64,000 bases of DNA from Corynebacterium bovis DSM 20582 = CIP 54.80 (GCF_030408615.1 NZ_CP047187.1:1860001-1924000); one strand, 5' to 3'; positions 41,381 to 50,772 are shown, counted from the first letter of the stretch. The notes: generated by a model not told the origin, from the sequence alone. Made by a program: numbers and translations.

Positions 41381-42154
41381 CGCCTCGGCCGCCGGTTCGG
41401 TCGCGAGGCCGAGTGCCCCCATCGCGGCGATGACCCGCCCCCCGACGGCGACCGGGCCGGTGGCCGGGCTGTCGAGCGTGAGCACCTCCTGGTCCAGCAG
41501 CGACCGGGCGACACCCGCCGGGCCCGAATGCTCCCTGCTCTCCGCGGACATCCCCGCGTAGAGCTCCCTGACCGCCGCACCCGGCACCGTCTCCACGACG
41601 GTGAAGCCGGACACCGGCGGCGGGCTGCCCGTCCACAGGATGTCGACGCGCGGCCCGAGGGTGAGGACGTCCGCGGTGGGCGCGGTCCCGGTCGTGGGGT
41701 CTGACCCGCCGGCCGGTGCGCCGGGGGCGTCCGGGGTCCCGACGGCGGCAGCGTCCGCGGTGGGTGGGGTGCCCGTCGCGGTCGCCGTCGCGGACGGGTC
41801 GGTCGCCGTCGCGGACGGGTCGGTCGCCGTCACGAGGGCGCGGTCCACCGCGGCGAGCACGCGGTCCGCCATGACGACCGCCCCGTCGGTCGTGTCCCCG
41901 CCGAGGACCCCGCTCCTCCCCCGCTCGGCCCCGGGGCCGGACGCCCCGACGGGGCGGGCCGCGATCCGCTGGGAGACGATGCAGCCCAGCGGCGTGGAGA
42001 TGAACAGGTCCGTGCGGTCGTCCGCCACGACGCGGAGCCGGACGACGGCCTGGCCGTCCATCCGCACGGCCCGGGCCAGCACCCCGACGATGCGGCGCAG
42101 CGTCGGGGCCTGCGCCCCGGCCGGCCGGGTCAGGGTGAGCGTGACGTCATCCAT
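41258..42154 (-). CDS. conserved-looking protein of unknown function
   Basis: 298 residues, no family recognised. N-terminal part (1-75) is a compact domain with MDGQAVVRLRVVADDRTDLFISTPLGC in its middle. Residues about 95-155 are Thr/Ala/Pro-rich and include a TATDPSA repeat from a 21-bp DNA repeat. The C-terminal part (165-298) has TLGPRVDILWTGSPPPVSGF and RVRVSVTGSWIRIDGLFG. No signal peptide or membrane helix. It lies between the 26-bp repeats downstream of ettA and a convergent membrane gene with which it shares 123 bp. Confidence 0.65.
   Translation of the reverse strand: MDDVTLTLTRPAGAQAPTLRRIVGVLARAVRMDGQAVVRLRVVADDRTDLFISTPLGCIVSQRIAARPVGASGPGAERGRSGVLGGDTTDGAVVMADRVLAAVDRALVTATDPSATATDPSATATATGTPPTADAAAVGTPDAPGAPAGGSDPTTGTAPTADVLTLGPRVDILWTGSPPPVSGFTVVETVPGAAVRELYAGMSAESREHSGPAGVARSLLDQEVLTLDSPATGPVAVGGRVIAAMGALGLATEPAAEALRVHDRVRVSVTGSWIRIDGLFGTAFAPRPGGLARIPQPR
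41780..41821 (-). repeat. 21-bp tandem repeat in unknown gene
   Basis: Two exact units (41780-41800 and 41801-41821) plus a partial third encode a seven-residue ATDPSAT-type linker repeat. Confidence 0.7.
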
Positions 42155-42179
42155 CCCTCGTCCGTTCTGTCGTGGTGGG

Positions 42180-42265
42180 CCGCCGGGCAGTTCTGTCGCC
42201 GGGCGCCGCCGGGCGGTTCTGTCGCCGGGCGCCGCCGGGCAGTTCTGTCGCCGGGCGCCGCCGGG
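42180..42265. repeat. 26-bp tandem repeat, three copies
   Basis: Units at 42180-42205, 42206-42231 and 42232-42257, then a partial copy, differ only at one A/G position (core GGCRGTTCTGTCGCC). It fills the gap between the ettA stop and the start of the upstream unknown gene. Confidence 0.85.
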
Positions 42266-42278
42266 GCGGCGCGGGGCG

Positions 42279-43949
42279 TCAGCGGGTGAGCTTGCGGTGC
42301 GTCACCCGCGTCGGGCGGGCGGCGTCCGGACCGAGCCGCTCGACCTTGTTCTTCTCGTAGTCCTCGAAGTTGCCCTCGAACCAGAACCACTGCCCCTCGG
42401 CGACGTTGCCCTCCCACGCGAGGATGTGCGTGCAGGTCCGGTCGAGGAACCAGCGGTCGTGCGAGATGACCACGGCACAGCCGGGGAAGTTCTGGAGCGC
42501 GTTCTCCAGGCTGGACAGCGTCTCGACGTCGAGGTCGTTGGTCGGCTCATCGAGGAGGATGAGGTTGCCGCCCTGCTTCAGCGTCAGCGCGAGGTTGAGG
42601 CGGTTACGCTCACCACCGGACAGCACCTTCGACGGCTTCTGCTGGTCCGGGCCCTTGAACCCGAAGGCGGAGAGGTACGCGCGGGACGGCATCTCGTTCT
42701 GGCCGACGTGGATGTAGTCCAGGCCGTCGGACACGACCTCCCACACGGTCTTCTCCGGGTCGATGTTCTCCCGGTTCTGGTCGACGTAGCTGAGCTGCAC
42801 GGTCTGGCCGACCTTGACCTCGCCGGAGTCCGGCTCCTCCAGGCCGACGATCGTCTTGAACAGCGTGGTCTTGCCCACACCGTTCGGTCCGATGACGCCG
42901 ACGATGCCGTTGCGCGGCAGGGTGAAGGAGAGGTCCTTGATGAGGGTGCGCCCGTCGAACCCCTTGGTGAGGTCGTTGACCTCGACGACCTGGTTGCCCA
43001 GGCGCGGCGGGGTCGGGATCTGGATCTCCTCGAAGTCGAGCTTCTTGTACTGCTCGGCCTCCGCAGCCATCTCCTCGTACCGCTGGAGGCGGGCGCGGTT
43101 CTTCGCCTGCCGGGCCTTCGCCCCGGACCGGACCCAGGCGAGCTCCTCCTTGAGGCGCTTCTGGAGCTTCTGGTCCTTCTTCCCCGCGACCTCGAGGCGC
43201 TGCGCCTTGGTCTCGAGGTAGGTGGAGTAGTTGCCCTCGTAGGGGTAGAGCTTGCCGCGGTCGACCTCACAGATCCACTCGGCGACGTGGTCGAGGAAGT
43301 ACCGGTCGTGGGTCACGGCCAGCACGGCGCCGGGGTACTTCGACAGGTGCTGCTCGAGCCACAGCACGGACTCGGCGTCGAGGTGGTTCGTCGGCTCGTC
43401 GAGCAGCAGGAGGTCCGGCTCGCTGAGCAGCAGCTTCGCCAGGGCGACGCGGCGGCGCTCACCACCGGACAGGTGCGTGACCTTCTCCTCCGGCGGCGGG
43501 CAGCGCAGGGCGTCCATCGCCTGCTCCACCTTCGAGTCGATCTCCCAGGCGTCGGCGGCGTCGATCTTCTCCTGGAGGTCGGTCATCTCCTCCATGAGCT
43601 CGTCGGTGTAGTTCGTCGCCATCTCCTCGGCGATCGCCTCGTACCGCTGCTTGATCTCGAAGATCTCGCCGAGGCCCTCCTCGACGTTCTGCCGGACGGT
43701 CTTGTCCTCGTTGAGCGGCGGCTCCTGCTGGAGGATGCCGACGGTCGCGCCCGGATCGAGGAACGCCTCCCCGTTGGAGGGCTGGTCGAGACCCGCCATG
43801 ATCTTCAGGATCGACGACTTGCCGGCACCGTTCGGGCCGACCACGCCGATCTTCGCGCCCGGGTAGAACGCCATCGTGACGTTGTCCAGGATCACTTTGT
43901 CGCCGTGCGCCTTGCGCACGTTCTTCATGGTGTAAATGAACTCGCCCAC
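42279..43949 (-). CDS. ettA: energy-dependent translational throttle EttA (ABC-F)
   Basis: ABC-F ATPase that binds the ribosomal E site and gates translation by ATP/ADP ratio. GTG 43949 (VGEFIYTMKNVRKAHG) gives 556 residues, the EttA length. Two ABC domains: Walker A GPNGAGKSS (about 39) and GPNGVGKTT (about 357), two LSGGE signatures, LLLLDEPTNHLD and LILLDEPTNDLD. The arm and a basic linker lie between them. No membrane part. ssb lies upstream, as in mycobacteria. Confidence 0.96.
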   Translation of the reverse strand: MGEFIYTMKNVRKAHGDKVILDNVTMAFYPGAKIGVVGPNGAGKSSILKIMAGLDQPSNGEAFLDPGATVGILQQEPPLNEDKTVRQNVEEGLGEIFEIKQRYEAIAEEMATNYTDELMEEMTDLQEKIDAADAWEIDSKVEQAMDALRCPPPEEKVTHLSGGERRRVALAKLLLSEPDLLLLDEPTNHLDAESVLWLEQHLSKYPGAVLAVTHDRYFLDHVAEWICEVDRGKLYPYEGNYSTYLETKAQRLEVAGKKDQKLQKRLKEELAWVRSGAKARQAKNRARLQRYEEMAAEAEQYKKLDFEEIQIPTPPRLGNQVVEVNDLTKGFDGRTLIKDLSFTLPRNGIVGVIGPNGVGKTTLFKTIVGLEEPDSGEVKVGQTVQLSYVDQNRENIDPEKTVWEVVSDGLDYIHVGQNEMPSRAYLSAFGFKGPDQQKPSKVLSGGERNRLNLALTLKQGGNLILLDEPTNDLDVETLSSLENALQNFPGCAVVISHDRWFLDRTCTHILAWEGNVAEGQWFWFEGNFEDYEKNKVERLGPDAARPTRVTHRKLTR

Positions 43950-44166
43950 TGGAGTGTAAGCACCTTTCAGCAGTCTGCGGCACACAGATGTCCCTGTTTT
44001 CCGAGCGCCAGTGTACGTGCCCCGTCCCTGAATCCCCATCCCGCCCCGGCCACCGCGGACGACGCCGCCCGACGACGCCTCCCGCGCCGGTCCCGCCGGT
44101 CCCCCCGTCCCACGGCGACGGCGGGGACGCCGGTTCCACCCCGGCCTCCCCGCTCCCGCCGGCCCG

Positions 44167-44802
44167 TCAGAACGGCGGTGCCGCCGCACCCACCCCGGCC
44201 ACCTCCCGGGCGGTGGTCGCCCCGGATGTCGCCGTGGACCCCGGTTCCCCGTCGGGTGTCGACGAGCCCGACGCCGTGCCGACCGCACCGCCGGTCGCCC
44301 CGGTTCCACCGTCCGCGGGGCCACCGGGGCCGCCGGTGGCGTCGGTGGCGTCGCTGTCGGCGTTACGGCGTGCGATCCGTTCCGCCTCGCGCCGGCGCTC
44401 GTCCTCGGTCATGCCGTAGCGGTCGTCGTCGCTGCGCCGCGGGCGGACCGCCGTGACCTCGACCCGGTTGAGGTCCGGGCCGCAGTGCGTCGCCTTGAGC
44501 CGGATGGCCTGGCGCTGGCGTGTCGTCCCGTCGGGCAGCTCCTCCTGCCACCGGGACATGATGAGCCGGCCGACGACGATGAAGGCCATCCCCTTGCTCA
44601 CCGACGTCAGGACGTTGCGTCCGAGCTGGCCCCAGCACTGGACGTCGATGTAGACCGTGTCCCCCTGCTGCCACTCCGTGCCGTCGAACCAGCGCCGGTC
44701 CGACGCCATGCGGAACGTGACGAGGTCGAAGGTCCCCTTCCTGCGCTCCGGATTGCCGACGACGTTGCCCGCGAGAACGACGCTCGCGATGTTGAGGCTC
44801 AT
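44167..44802 (-). CDS. ssb: second single-stranded DNA-binding protein
   Basis: 211-residue OB-fold protein (residues 1-115; NIASVVLAGNVVGNPERRK, YIDVQCWGQLGRNVLTSVSKGMAFIVVGRL), then a Gly/Thr/Ala-rich linker ending in APPF instead of the usual acidic DDDIPF tip. It resembles the SsbB-type paralogue found beside ettA in mycobacteria rather than the main replicative SSB. The loss of acidic residues at the tip may weaken partner binding. GAGGGGGGA precedes ATG 44802. Confidence 0.88.
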   Translation of the reverse strand: MSLNIASVVLAGNVVGNPERRKGTFDLVTFRMASDRRWFDGTEWQQGDTVYIDVQCWGQLGRNVLTSVSKGMAFIVVGRLIMSRWQEELPDGTTRQRQAIRLKATHCGPDLNRVEVTAVRPRRSDDDRYGMTEDERRREAERIARRNADSDATDATGGPGGPADGGTGATGGAVGTASGSSTPDGEPGSTATSGATTAREVAGVGAAAPPF

Positions 44803-45048
44803 GCCCCATCCCCCCTCTGGATGTCAGTGTGTGGTCGCCGTGGACCGGTGCCGGGCGGCCCGGTCGGGCGCGCACCCTCGGTGCGTGGCGCCCAGTCAAC
44901 CAGCGGTTCCCCCGGCCCGACAGCCCCCTGCCGTCAGGCTGTGGACAACCCCGCTCCCCGGGCGGCCGCGGGCCCCGCCCCCGCCGGGCTGTCCACAGGC
45001 GTGCGCCGGCGGGTGGCGCGCACCGCCGGTGTGTGTCAGGCGCGGGTG

Positions 45049-47346
45049 TCAGCCGCGGGTGTCCGGCTCAGGCCCGTCGACGCCGCCCGCGTTCCCCGCG
45101 CCGCCGTCGTTCCCGACGCCGTCTTCGTCCCCGACGCCGTCTTCGTTCGCGACGCCGCCCGCGGCTCTCCGCCGGGGCCGCGTCGCGGCGCGGCCGTCCC
45201 CGCGCGCACCCCGGCCCCCGCGGATGAACCCGTGGACCTCGTCCTCGGCGTAGTCGTCCGTGTAGTAGCCGGAGTCCCCCGGCACCTCACCCTGCTGGAG
45301 ACCGGCGAGCATCGCGTTGTAGGCGTCGAGCTCACTGTCCTCGTGGTGCTCGGCCCGGCGTTCCTCCGTCCGGTCGAACCGGGCGGCCTCGCGCCGGTCC
45401 TGCCGGAGCCACTGGACGAAGTGCGCGCCGACGACGATGAGCAGCGGGATCTCGCCGAGCCCCCAGGCGATCGCCCCGCCGTTGTGCTGCTGGGCCAGCA
45501 GGTCCACGGGGAAGGGCAGGTGGAGGGACTCGTAGTAGTCCCGGGCGATCGGCTCCCGCATCTGCATCATCGTGATGCCGAAGAACGCGTGGAACGGCAT
45601 GACCGCGAAGATGGTCAGCATCTTCGCCAGCGGGCTCAGCTGCCGGGGCGCGGCGTCGACACCGATGACGACCCAGTAGAAGACGTACCCGGAGATGAGG
45701 AAGTGCACGTTCATGAACAGGTGCCCGGCGTGGTTCTCCGCGAGGAACCCGAACAGGGACGTCAGGTACAGGATGTAGAAGCTGAGGACGAACTGGACGG
45801 CGGCGACGACCGGGCTCGTGAGGAACCGGGACACCGGGTTGTTGATGAACACGACGATCCACTCGCGGGGCCCCCGCACGCCCGTCCGCCCCGCCGCCGG
45901 CAGGGCCCGGAGCAGGAGCGTCACCGGCCCACCGAGCACCCAGAACACCGGGATGAGCATGGTGAGGATCATGTGCTGGAGCATGTGCGGCTCGAACATC
46001 GCCATCGCGTACAGGCCCAGCCCGCTGCTCGTCGCGACGAGCAGCGACACGTTGCCGAGGGTCCAGCAGACCACCCGGATGACCGGCCACTCGCCGCCCC
46101 GGCGGCGCAGGGAGATCCACGCCCACAGGTACACCGCCTCGAGCAGCAGGGCGCCCGTGCCGAAGACGAGGTCGAAGCGCCACGTGCCGAGGAACGACGC
46201 CCACCCGGGCGGCTCGGTGAGGGTGAAGCCGAGGACGAGCTCCATCGGCGTGACGTCCGCCACCTCCCCGACGGGCGGCGGGATCCGGGACAGGGAGACG
46301 GCCACGCCGATGGTCGCCGCCATGATGAGCACCTCGACCGCCGCGAGGCGGATGAAGGGCCACCGCCGGGGGGAGCCGTCGTCCCCCTCCCCCGACCGGG
46401 ACCCGCCGAGCGCGGGGATCGTGACCTTCCGGTGGGCGAACCCGATGAGCCCGAGGACGACGGTGAGCACGGCCTTCGCCGTGATGACGTGGCCGTAGTC
46501 GGTGGTGAACCATTCGTCGAACCGCAGGCGGATCGCGGCGTTGACCACGCCGGACACCGCCAGGCCGATGATGCAGAAGAGCGCGAGGATGCTGTACCGG
46601 CGGGTGATGACCTCCAGGTGCGGCCCCCGGCGCAGGGCGTGCGCGATGAGCGCCATGAGCCCGCCGATCCACAGGGCGGCGAGGATGATGTGCCAGAGGA
46701 AGGAGTTCACGCCGTAGTCGTGGTTGCCGCCGGACGCGGAGTGCCCCTCGAGCGCGAGGGGGACGAGACTGACGACCGCCAGCGCGAGGAACACCGGCTG
46801 CCAGATCCACCGCCGCGTGAACAGGGAGAACAGGGCCGCCGCCCCGGCGAAGACGGCCACCCACAGCATCGCCGTCGCCGTGGACACCTGCTCCAGGGCG
46901 ACGGACCACAGGGCGGGCCGGATCGTCTGCGTCAGCGGGGCGCCGGACAGGTCGGAGAGGTACAGGGGGATGAGCAGCAGCGCGCACAGCGCCCAGACGA
47001 GCATCGACCACGTGCCGGTGCGCGCGGCCCGGTAGCCGTCGAGGTCGAGGGCCCCGTCCGTCCGCGGCGGGGTGCCGAACGCGCTCATGAGGAAGGAGCC
47101 GACGCCGAGGCACGCGAAGAGCGTCCCCGCCGACCGGACGAACGGCAGGCCGACGGTCGTGAGCTTCCCCGGGTCCGGGATCCCGAGCGCGGCGAGCGAC
47201 AGGCCGAGGAAGGAGAAACTCACCCACGCGCCGACGACACCTGCGACGAGGGCCGCCGCGCCGTACGTCCAACCCGGGGAGACGAGCCGTGCGCGGGACC
47301 GGGTCCCGGCCGGGGTGGCGGAGCGATCATGCTGCTGGTCAGCCAT
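45049..47346 (-). CDS. CopD-CtaG fusion membrane protein
   Basis: 765 residues with about 15 membrane helices. The N-terminal half resembles the CopD copper-resistance domain (GHSASGGNHDYGVNSFLWHI and GFAHRK regions with His residues). The C-terminal half matches cytochrome-oxidase assembly factor CtaG of actinobacteria (MFEPHMLQHMILTM, NVHFLISGYVFYW). Probable role: copper handling for aa3 oxidase maturation. The last about 90 residues are a cytosolic, acidic Gly/Asn/Asp-rich tail. TAAGGT 7 nt before ATG 47346 indicates a leaderless mRNA. Confidence 0.9.
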   Translation of the reverse strand: MADQQHDRSATPAGTRSRARLVSPGWTYGAAALVAGVVGAWVSFSFLGLSLAALGIPDPGKLTTVGLPFVRSAGTLFACLGVGSFLMSAFGTPPRTDGALDLDGYRAARTGTWSMLVWALCALLLIPLYLSDLSGAPLTQTIRPALWSVALEQVSTATAMLWVAVFAGAAALFSLFTRRWIWQPVFLALAVVSLVPLALEGHSASGGNHDYGVNSFLWHIILAALWIGGLMALIAHALRRGPHLEVITRRYSILALFCIIGLAVSGVVNAAIRLRFDEWFTTDYGHVITAKAVLTVVLGLIGFAHRKVTIPALGGSRSGEGDDGSPRRWPFIRLAAVEVLIMAATIGVAVSLSRIPPPVGEVADVTPMELVLGFTLTEPPGWASFLGTWRFDLVFGTGALLLEAVYLWAWISLRRRGGEWPVIRVVCWTLGNVSLLVATSSGLGLYAMAMFEPHMLQHMILTMLIPVFWVLGGPVTLLLRALPAAGRTGVRGPREWIVVFINNPVSRFLTSPVVAAVQFVLSFYILYLTSLFGFLAENHAGHLFMNVHFLISGYVFYWVVIGVDAAPRQLSPLAKMLTIFAVMPFHAFFGITMMQMREPIARDYYESLHLPFPVDLLAQQHNGGAIAWGLGEIPLLIVVGAHFVQWLRQDRREAARFDRTEERRAEHHEDSELDAYNAMLAGLQQGEVPGDSGYYTDDYAEDEVHGFIRGGRGARGDGRAATRPRRRAAGGVANEDGVGDEDGVGNDGGAGNAGGVDGPEPDTRG

Positions 47347-47353
47347 ACCCGGG

Positions 47354-47359
47354 ACCTTA
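47354..47359 (-). promoter_or_regulatory. -10 element of leaderless ctaG-like transcript
   Basis: TAAGGT on the minus strand, 7 nt before ATG 47346. Confidence 0.5.
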
Positions 47360-47379
47360 CTACCCGGGGTGGACATCCC

Positions 47380-47538
47380 CGACGCCGCGGGCCGGGGCGG
47401 GTCCCACCCTCGCCGCCCCTGGGGGGAGGGGGTCACGACGCCGCGGGCCGGGGCGGGTCCCACCCTCACCGCCCCTGGGGGGAGCGGGTCACGACGCCGC
47501 GGGCCGGGGTGGGTGCCACCCTCACCGTCCCACGGGGT
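47380..47538. repeat. 56-bp tandem repeat, nearly three copies
   Basis: Units start at 47380, 47436 and 47492 with only a few differences (start CGACGCCGCGGGCCGGGG). The array fills the gap between the ctaG-like gene and tRNA-Arg and would sit upstream of both promoters. Confidence 0.85.
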
Positions 47539-47614
47539 GGGCTAGGATGATGGTCGCCCTCGGCACGAACGCTTCCGGGTCTTCACCTCGGGCTGCGTCG
47601 ACGGCCGTGGCACG

Positions 47615-47688
47615 CCTCCGTAGCTCAGTGGATGAGAGCATCCGGTTTCTACCCGGCTGGTCGCGGGTTCGAATCCTGCCGGGGGCAC
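47615..47688 (+). tRNA. tRNA-Arg (TCT)
   Basis: 74-nt cloverleaf: acceptor GCCTCCG with CGGGGGC (one T-G pair), anticodon stem CCGG/CCGG around loop TTTCTAC (anticodon TCT), T arm GGGTTCGAATCC. Discriminator A, CCA not encoded. Confidence 0.93.
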
Positions 47689-47695
47689 CCAGCGG

Positions 47696-47725
47696 GCGGC
47701 GGATCACCCCGGGATCCCGCCGCCG
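47696..47725 (+). terminator. hairpin after tRNA-Arg
   Basis: 11-bp stem with a single-base bulge (47696-47706 with 47714-47725), 7 nt past the tRNA. No U tract. Confidence 0.45.
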
Positions 47726-47978
47726 TCACCCCCGCCCGGCACCGTCGACAGCGGTGCCCGGCGGGGGTTCCACATGTCCCGCGCCGCACGTCGTCGCCCC
47801 GCGCCCGCCCCGGCGGCCACCCCCTCCCGAAGTAATACAGTCGCATTTGTAACGACCCATCAGTTCTTCGCGTTCAGTGATGTGAACCGCGCCGGCGCTC
47901 CAGTCCGGCAGCACGGTCCACCACCCGTCCACACCCGGCCGCCCCCGGCGCCGACCCCTCACCGAACGGAAGACCCCC

Positions 47979-48569
47979 ATGCGACCGACGACGCTCCCGC
48001 CGACCCGTACCCGCCGCGCCCGCCGCACCCTCCCCATCGCCGTCTGTGCAGCTCTCGCACTCGCCACCGCCGCGTGCTCCTCCGACGACGAGGGGTCGAC
48101 GGCCCCCTCCACGAGCGCGCCCTCCAGCTCCACGACGACCACCACCACGTCCGCCACCACGTCCGCGTCGTCGTCGACCACCCCCGCCCCGGCCTCCCCC
48201 GGAGCCGCCGATCCGAGCGCGGAGCCCGGCGTCGACACCCACACCCACGACAGTGACACAGACGTGCACGACGACCACGGCGCCGACGCCCCCGCCCCCG
48301 CCCACCACGACGCCCCGGCCCCCGAGGCGCCCGAGAAGGAGGCCCCCCTCCCCGCGGACGACCCCGCGCCGGAGCAGCAGGCCCCCGCCCTCATCCCGGC
48401 ACCCGCCCCCGCGCCCGCACCCGAGGCCGCTCCGGACCCCGTCGCCTACTACGACAACTGCGCCGCCGTCCGCGCCGCCGGCGCCGCGCCGCTGTACGCC
48501 GGACAGCCCGGGTACAGCCCGGACCTCGACCGGGACGGCGACGGCGTCGCCTGCGAGTCGAAGCGGTAA
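47979..48569 (+). CDS. excalibur-domain lipoprotein
   Basis: 196 residues. A basic N-terminus and hydrophobic stretch end in lipobox LATAACSS (Cys at about 33). There follows a Ser/Thr-rich then Pro/Ala/Asp/His-rich linker (about 36-155), and a C-terminal excalibur domain with YYDNCAAVRAAGAAPLYAG and DLDRDGDGVACE, the calcium-loop type found on surface proteins. GGAAGA lies 7 nt before ATG 47979. The region just upstream (47826-47884) is AT-richer and probably holds the promoter. Likely anchored outside the cytoplasmic membrane in the wall zone. Confidence 0.85.
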   Translation: MRPTTLPPTRTRRARRTLPIAVCAALALATAACSSDDEGSTAPSTSAPSSSTTTTTTSATTSASSSTTPAPASPGAADPSAEPGVDTHTHDSDTDVHDDHGADAPAPAHHDAPAPEAPEKEAPLPADDPAPEQQAPALIPAPAPAPAPEAAPDPVAYYDNCAAVRAAGAAPLYAGQPGYSPDLDRDGDGVACESKR

Positions 48570-48914
48570 CCGCCCCGGCCCACCTCTCCACCACACCACC
48601 GCCACCACCCCGCCACGCCCCTCCCCCGATCCACCACACCACCGCCACCCACCGCGTCACCACCACCCTCCACACCACCGACCCCCGGGGCCCCTGACGA
48701 CCCCGGGGCGCGCGGGCGTCCGCCGTGTAGCCTGAACCGCAGACCGACCGCGGGCACCACCGGGGCGGCCGCGTCCCGCACCGGCCCCCGTCGGCACCCC
48801 GCCGACGCCCGGCCCGGCACCACCCGGACCTGACCGGCCCACCGGCGGTCGTCGCACCCCACCCGGCCCCCGCCGGGCCCGCCCCGTCCAGGCACAGTCA
48901 GGAGTCGATCCCCA
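48570..48914. other. gene-free C-rich gap before SDR gene
   Basis: No gene. 48570-48690 is an ACC-rich low-complexity stretch. TAGCCT near 48727 could be the -10 of the downstream gene. AGGAG lies about 10 nt before GTG 48915. Confidence 0.5.
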
Positions 48915-49727
48915 GTGGCAGCACACGGTCACATCCCCGCACCCCGGCCGACTGCGGTCGCCGTCGTCACCGGCGCGTCGTCCGGCATCGGCCGGGCCAT
49001 CGCCCTCGAGCTCGGGCGACGCGGCCACAACCTGCTCCTCGTCGCCCGCACCCCCGGGCCGATGGAGGAGATCCGGGACGCGCTGCCCGGCGTGACCGTC
49101 ACCGTCCGGCCGTGCGACCTCGCCGACCCGGACGCCCGGGCGGAGCTCATCGCCGAGCTGCGGGACCTGGAGGTCTCGGTCATCGTGAACTCGGCGGGCA
49201 TCGCGACCTTCGGGGCCTTCCACAAGCTCAACCCGGAGCACGAACGCACCCAGTTCGAGCTCAACGCGACCGCCCTGTTCGAGCTCACCGCCGCGGTGCT
49301 GCCCGGCATGGTCGAGCGGCACGCGGGCGGGATCGTCAACGTCGGCTCCGTCGCCGGCAACGCGGCGATCCCGAACAACGCCACGTACGTCGGCACGAAG
49401 GCGCTGGTCAACACGTTCACGGAGTCCCTCCACCACGAGCTGCGGGACACGGGCGTCGCGTGCACGCTCCTCGCCCCCGGCCCCGTGCGCGAAGAGGTCA
49501 AGGCCGACACCGAGCGGACGGTCGTCGACCGCGCGACGCCCGACTTCGTGTGGACGACCTACCCGGACTGCGCGCTCGACACCCTCGCCGCGCTCGACGC
49601 GAACCGGATGCGCGTGGTGCCCGGCGGGTTGTCGAAGCTGGGCAACATCCTCACGACGTACCTTCCCCGGCGGCTCACCGCCCCGGTGCTGGGGGCGCTG
49701 TACTCCCGGATGTCCGAGACCGACTGA
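48915..49727 (+). CDS. cmrA: short-chain dehydrogenase, CmrA-like mycolate reductase
   Basis: 270-residue classical SDR: NAD(P) motif [10 protein letters not shown] near residue 20, [11 protein letters not shown], and catalytic YVGTK with a preceding Ser in VGSVAGNA. Its place directly upstream of orn is that of Rv2509 and the corynebacterial mycolate reductase CmrA, which reduces the beta-keto group of newly condensed mycolates. The substrate is inferred from synteny and order-level biology, not from residues. GTG 48915 is used, with AGGAG upstream. Confidence 0.78.
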   Translation: MAAHGHIPAPRPTAVAVVTGASSGIGRAIALELGRRGHNLLLVARTPGPMEEIRDALPGVTVTVRPCDLADPDARAELIAELRDLEVSVIVNSAGIATFGAFHKLNPEHERTQFELNATALFELTAAVLPGMVERHAGGIVNVGSVAGNAAIPNNATYVGTKALVNTFTESLHHELRDTGVACTLLAPGPVREEVKADTERTVVDRATPDFVWTTYPDCALDTLAALDANRMRVVPGGLSKLGNILTTYLPRRLTAPVLGALYSRMSETD

Positions 49728-49791
49728 CCGCCCGGGACGCGTCGCCACCCCGACCGACCCCACCGCCCCCCTCCCGACCCGAGAAGGACCC

Positions 49792-50460
49792 ATGAGCTCC
49801 GGCAACACCACCCCGAACCAGATCGCGAAGAACGACCGCATCGTCTGGGCCGACTGCGAGATGACGGGCCTCGACCCGTCGCGCCACGTGCTCGTCGAGA
49901 TCGCGGTCGTCGTCACCGACGCCGACCTCAGACCCCTCGACGACGGCATCGACATCGTCATCCACGCCACCGACGACGAACTCGCCGAGATGGACGACTA
50001 CGTGACGACCATGCACCGCTCCTCCGGCCTCACGGACGAGATCCGCGCCAGCTCCGTCAGCGTCGCCGAGGCCGAGCGCCGGGTCATCGACTACCTGCGA
50101 CGGTTCATCGCCGTCGAGGGCGCGGCGCCGCTGGCCGGCAACTCCATCGCGACGGACCGGCGTTTCATCGCGGAGCAGATGCCGGGTCTCGACGCCTTCC
50201 TGCACTACAGGATGATCGACGTGTCCTCGGTCAAGGAGCTCGCGCGACGCTGGTACCCGCGGACGTACAGCGGACAGCCGGGCAAGGGGATGGCGCACCG
50301 GGCGCTCGCGGACATCCTGGAGTCCATCCGGGAGCTGGACTTCTACCGGCGGACCGTGTTCGTCGCCCAGCCCGGGCCGACGAGCCTGCAGGTCGACGCC
50401 GCCGCGAAGGAGTCCGTCCGCGCCGTGCCGGTGGGCGGCTCCGCGGACACGGCGGGGTGA
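49792..50460 (+). CDS. orn: oligoribonuclease
   Basis: DEDDh 3'-5' exonuclease that degrades 2-5 nt RNAs and pGpG to mononucleotides. The 222-residue product has [10 protein letters not shown] (Asp and Glu), [29 protein letters not shown] and [12 protein letters not shown] (His and Asp). AGAAGGACCC precedes ATG 49792. It is followed by tRNA-His. Confidence 0.97.
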   Translation: MSSGNTTPNQIAKNDRIVWADCEMTGLDPSRHVLVEIAVVVTDADLRPLDDGIDIVIHATDDELAEMDDYVTTMHRSSGLTDEIRASSVSVAEAERRVIDYLRRFIAVEGAAPLAGNSIATDRRFIAEQMPGLDAFLHYRMIDVSSVKELARRWYPRTYSGQPGKGMAHRALADILESIRELDFYRRTVFVAQPGPTSLQVDAAAKESVRAVPVGGSADTAG

Positions 50461-50655
50461 CACGGCCGACGGTCCGGGAAAACCCGCCACTTCCAGCCCG
50501 TTTGGTCGTCCGGTGCAGGTGACATAGTATTGGGCACGCTGTTCACGCGGCCCTCCGGCCCAGCGTGACGTCCCTCGCGACCCCGGTCGCCGGGACTCCC
50601 CGCGGTGGTTCTCCGCCGCAGGTCACACCGCCGGACGGACATGCAGGACAGCAAT

Positions 50656-50729
50656 GGTGACTGTAGTTCAGCTGGTAGAGCACCAGGTTGTGATCCTGGG
50701 TGTCGCGGGTTCGAGTCCCGTCAGTCACC
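50656..50729 (+). tRNA. tRNA-His (GTG)
   Basis: Includes the encoded extra 5' G (50656) opposite discriminator C. Acceptor GTGACTG with CAGTCAC, anticodon loop in CAGGTTGTGATCCTG (anticodon GTG), T arm GGGTTCGAGTCCC. Confidence 0.95.
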
Positions 50730-50736
50730 CCGAGGC

Positions 50737-50772
50737 AGAACCCCCGTCCGCATCACTGCGGGCGGGGGTTCT
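50737..50772 (+). terminator. 16-bp hairpin after tRNA-His
   Basis: 50737-50752 pairs with 50757-50772 (one T-G pair, 4-nt loop), starting 7 nt past the tRNA. No clear U tract follows. Probable terminator of the orn-tRNA-His unit. Confidence 0.65.

Noticed and set aside
43953..43958. TACACT as a leaderless -10 for ettA
   Set aside because: It is only 3 nt from GTG 43949, so transcription would start inside the codon. The spacing does not match the other cases.
44803..45048. Continuation of the 1021-codon plus-strand frame through the ssb and ctaG-like genes
   Set aside because: Asp/Glu/Arg/His-rich antisense shadow with no motif. The minus strand encodes clear membrane helices.
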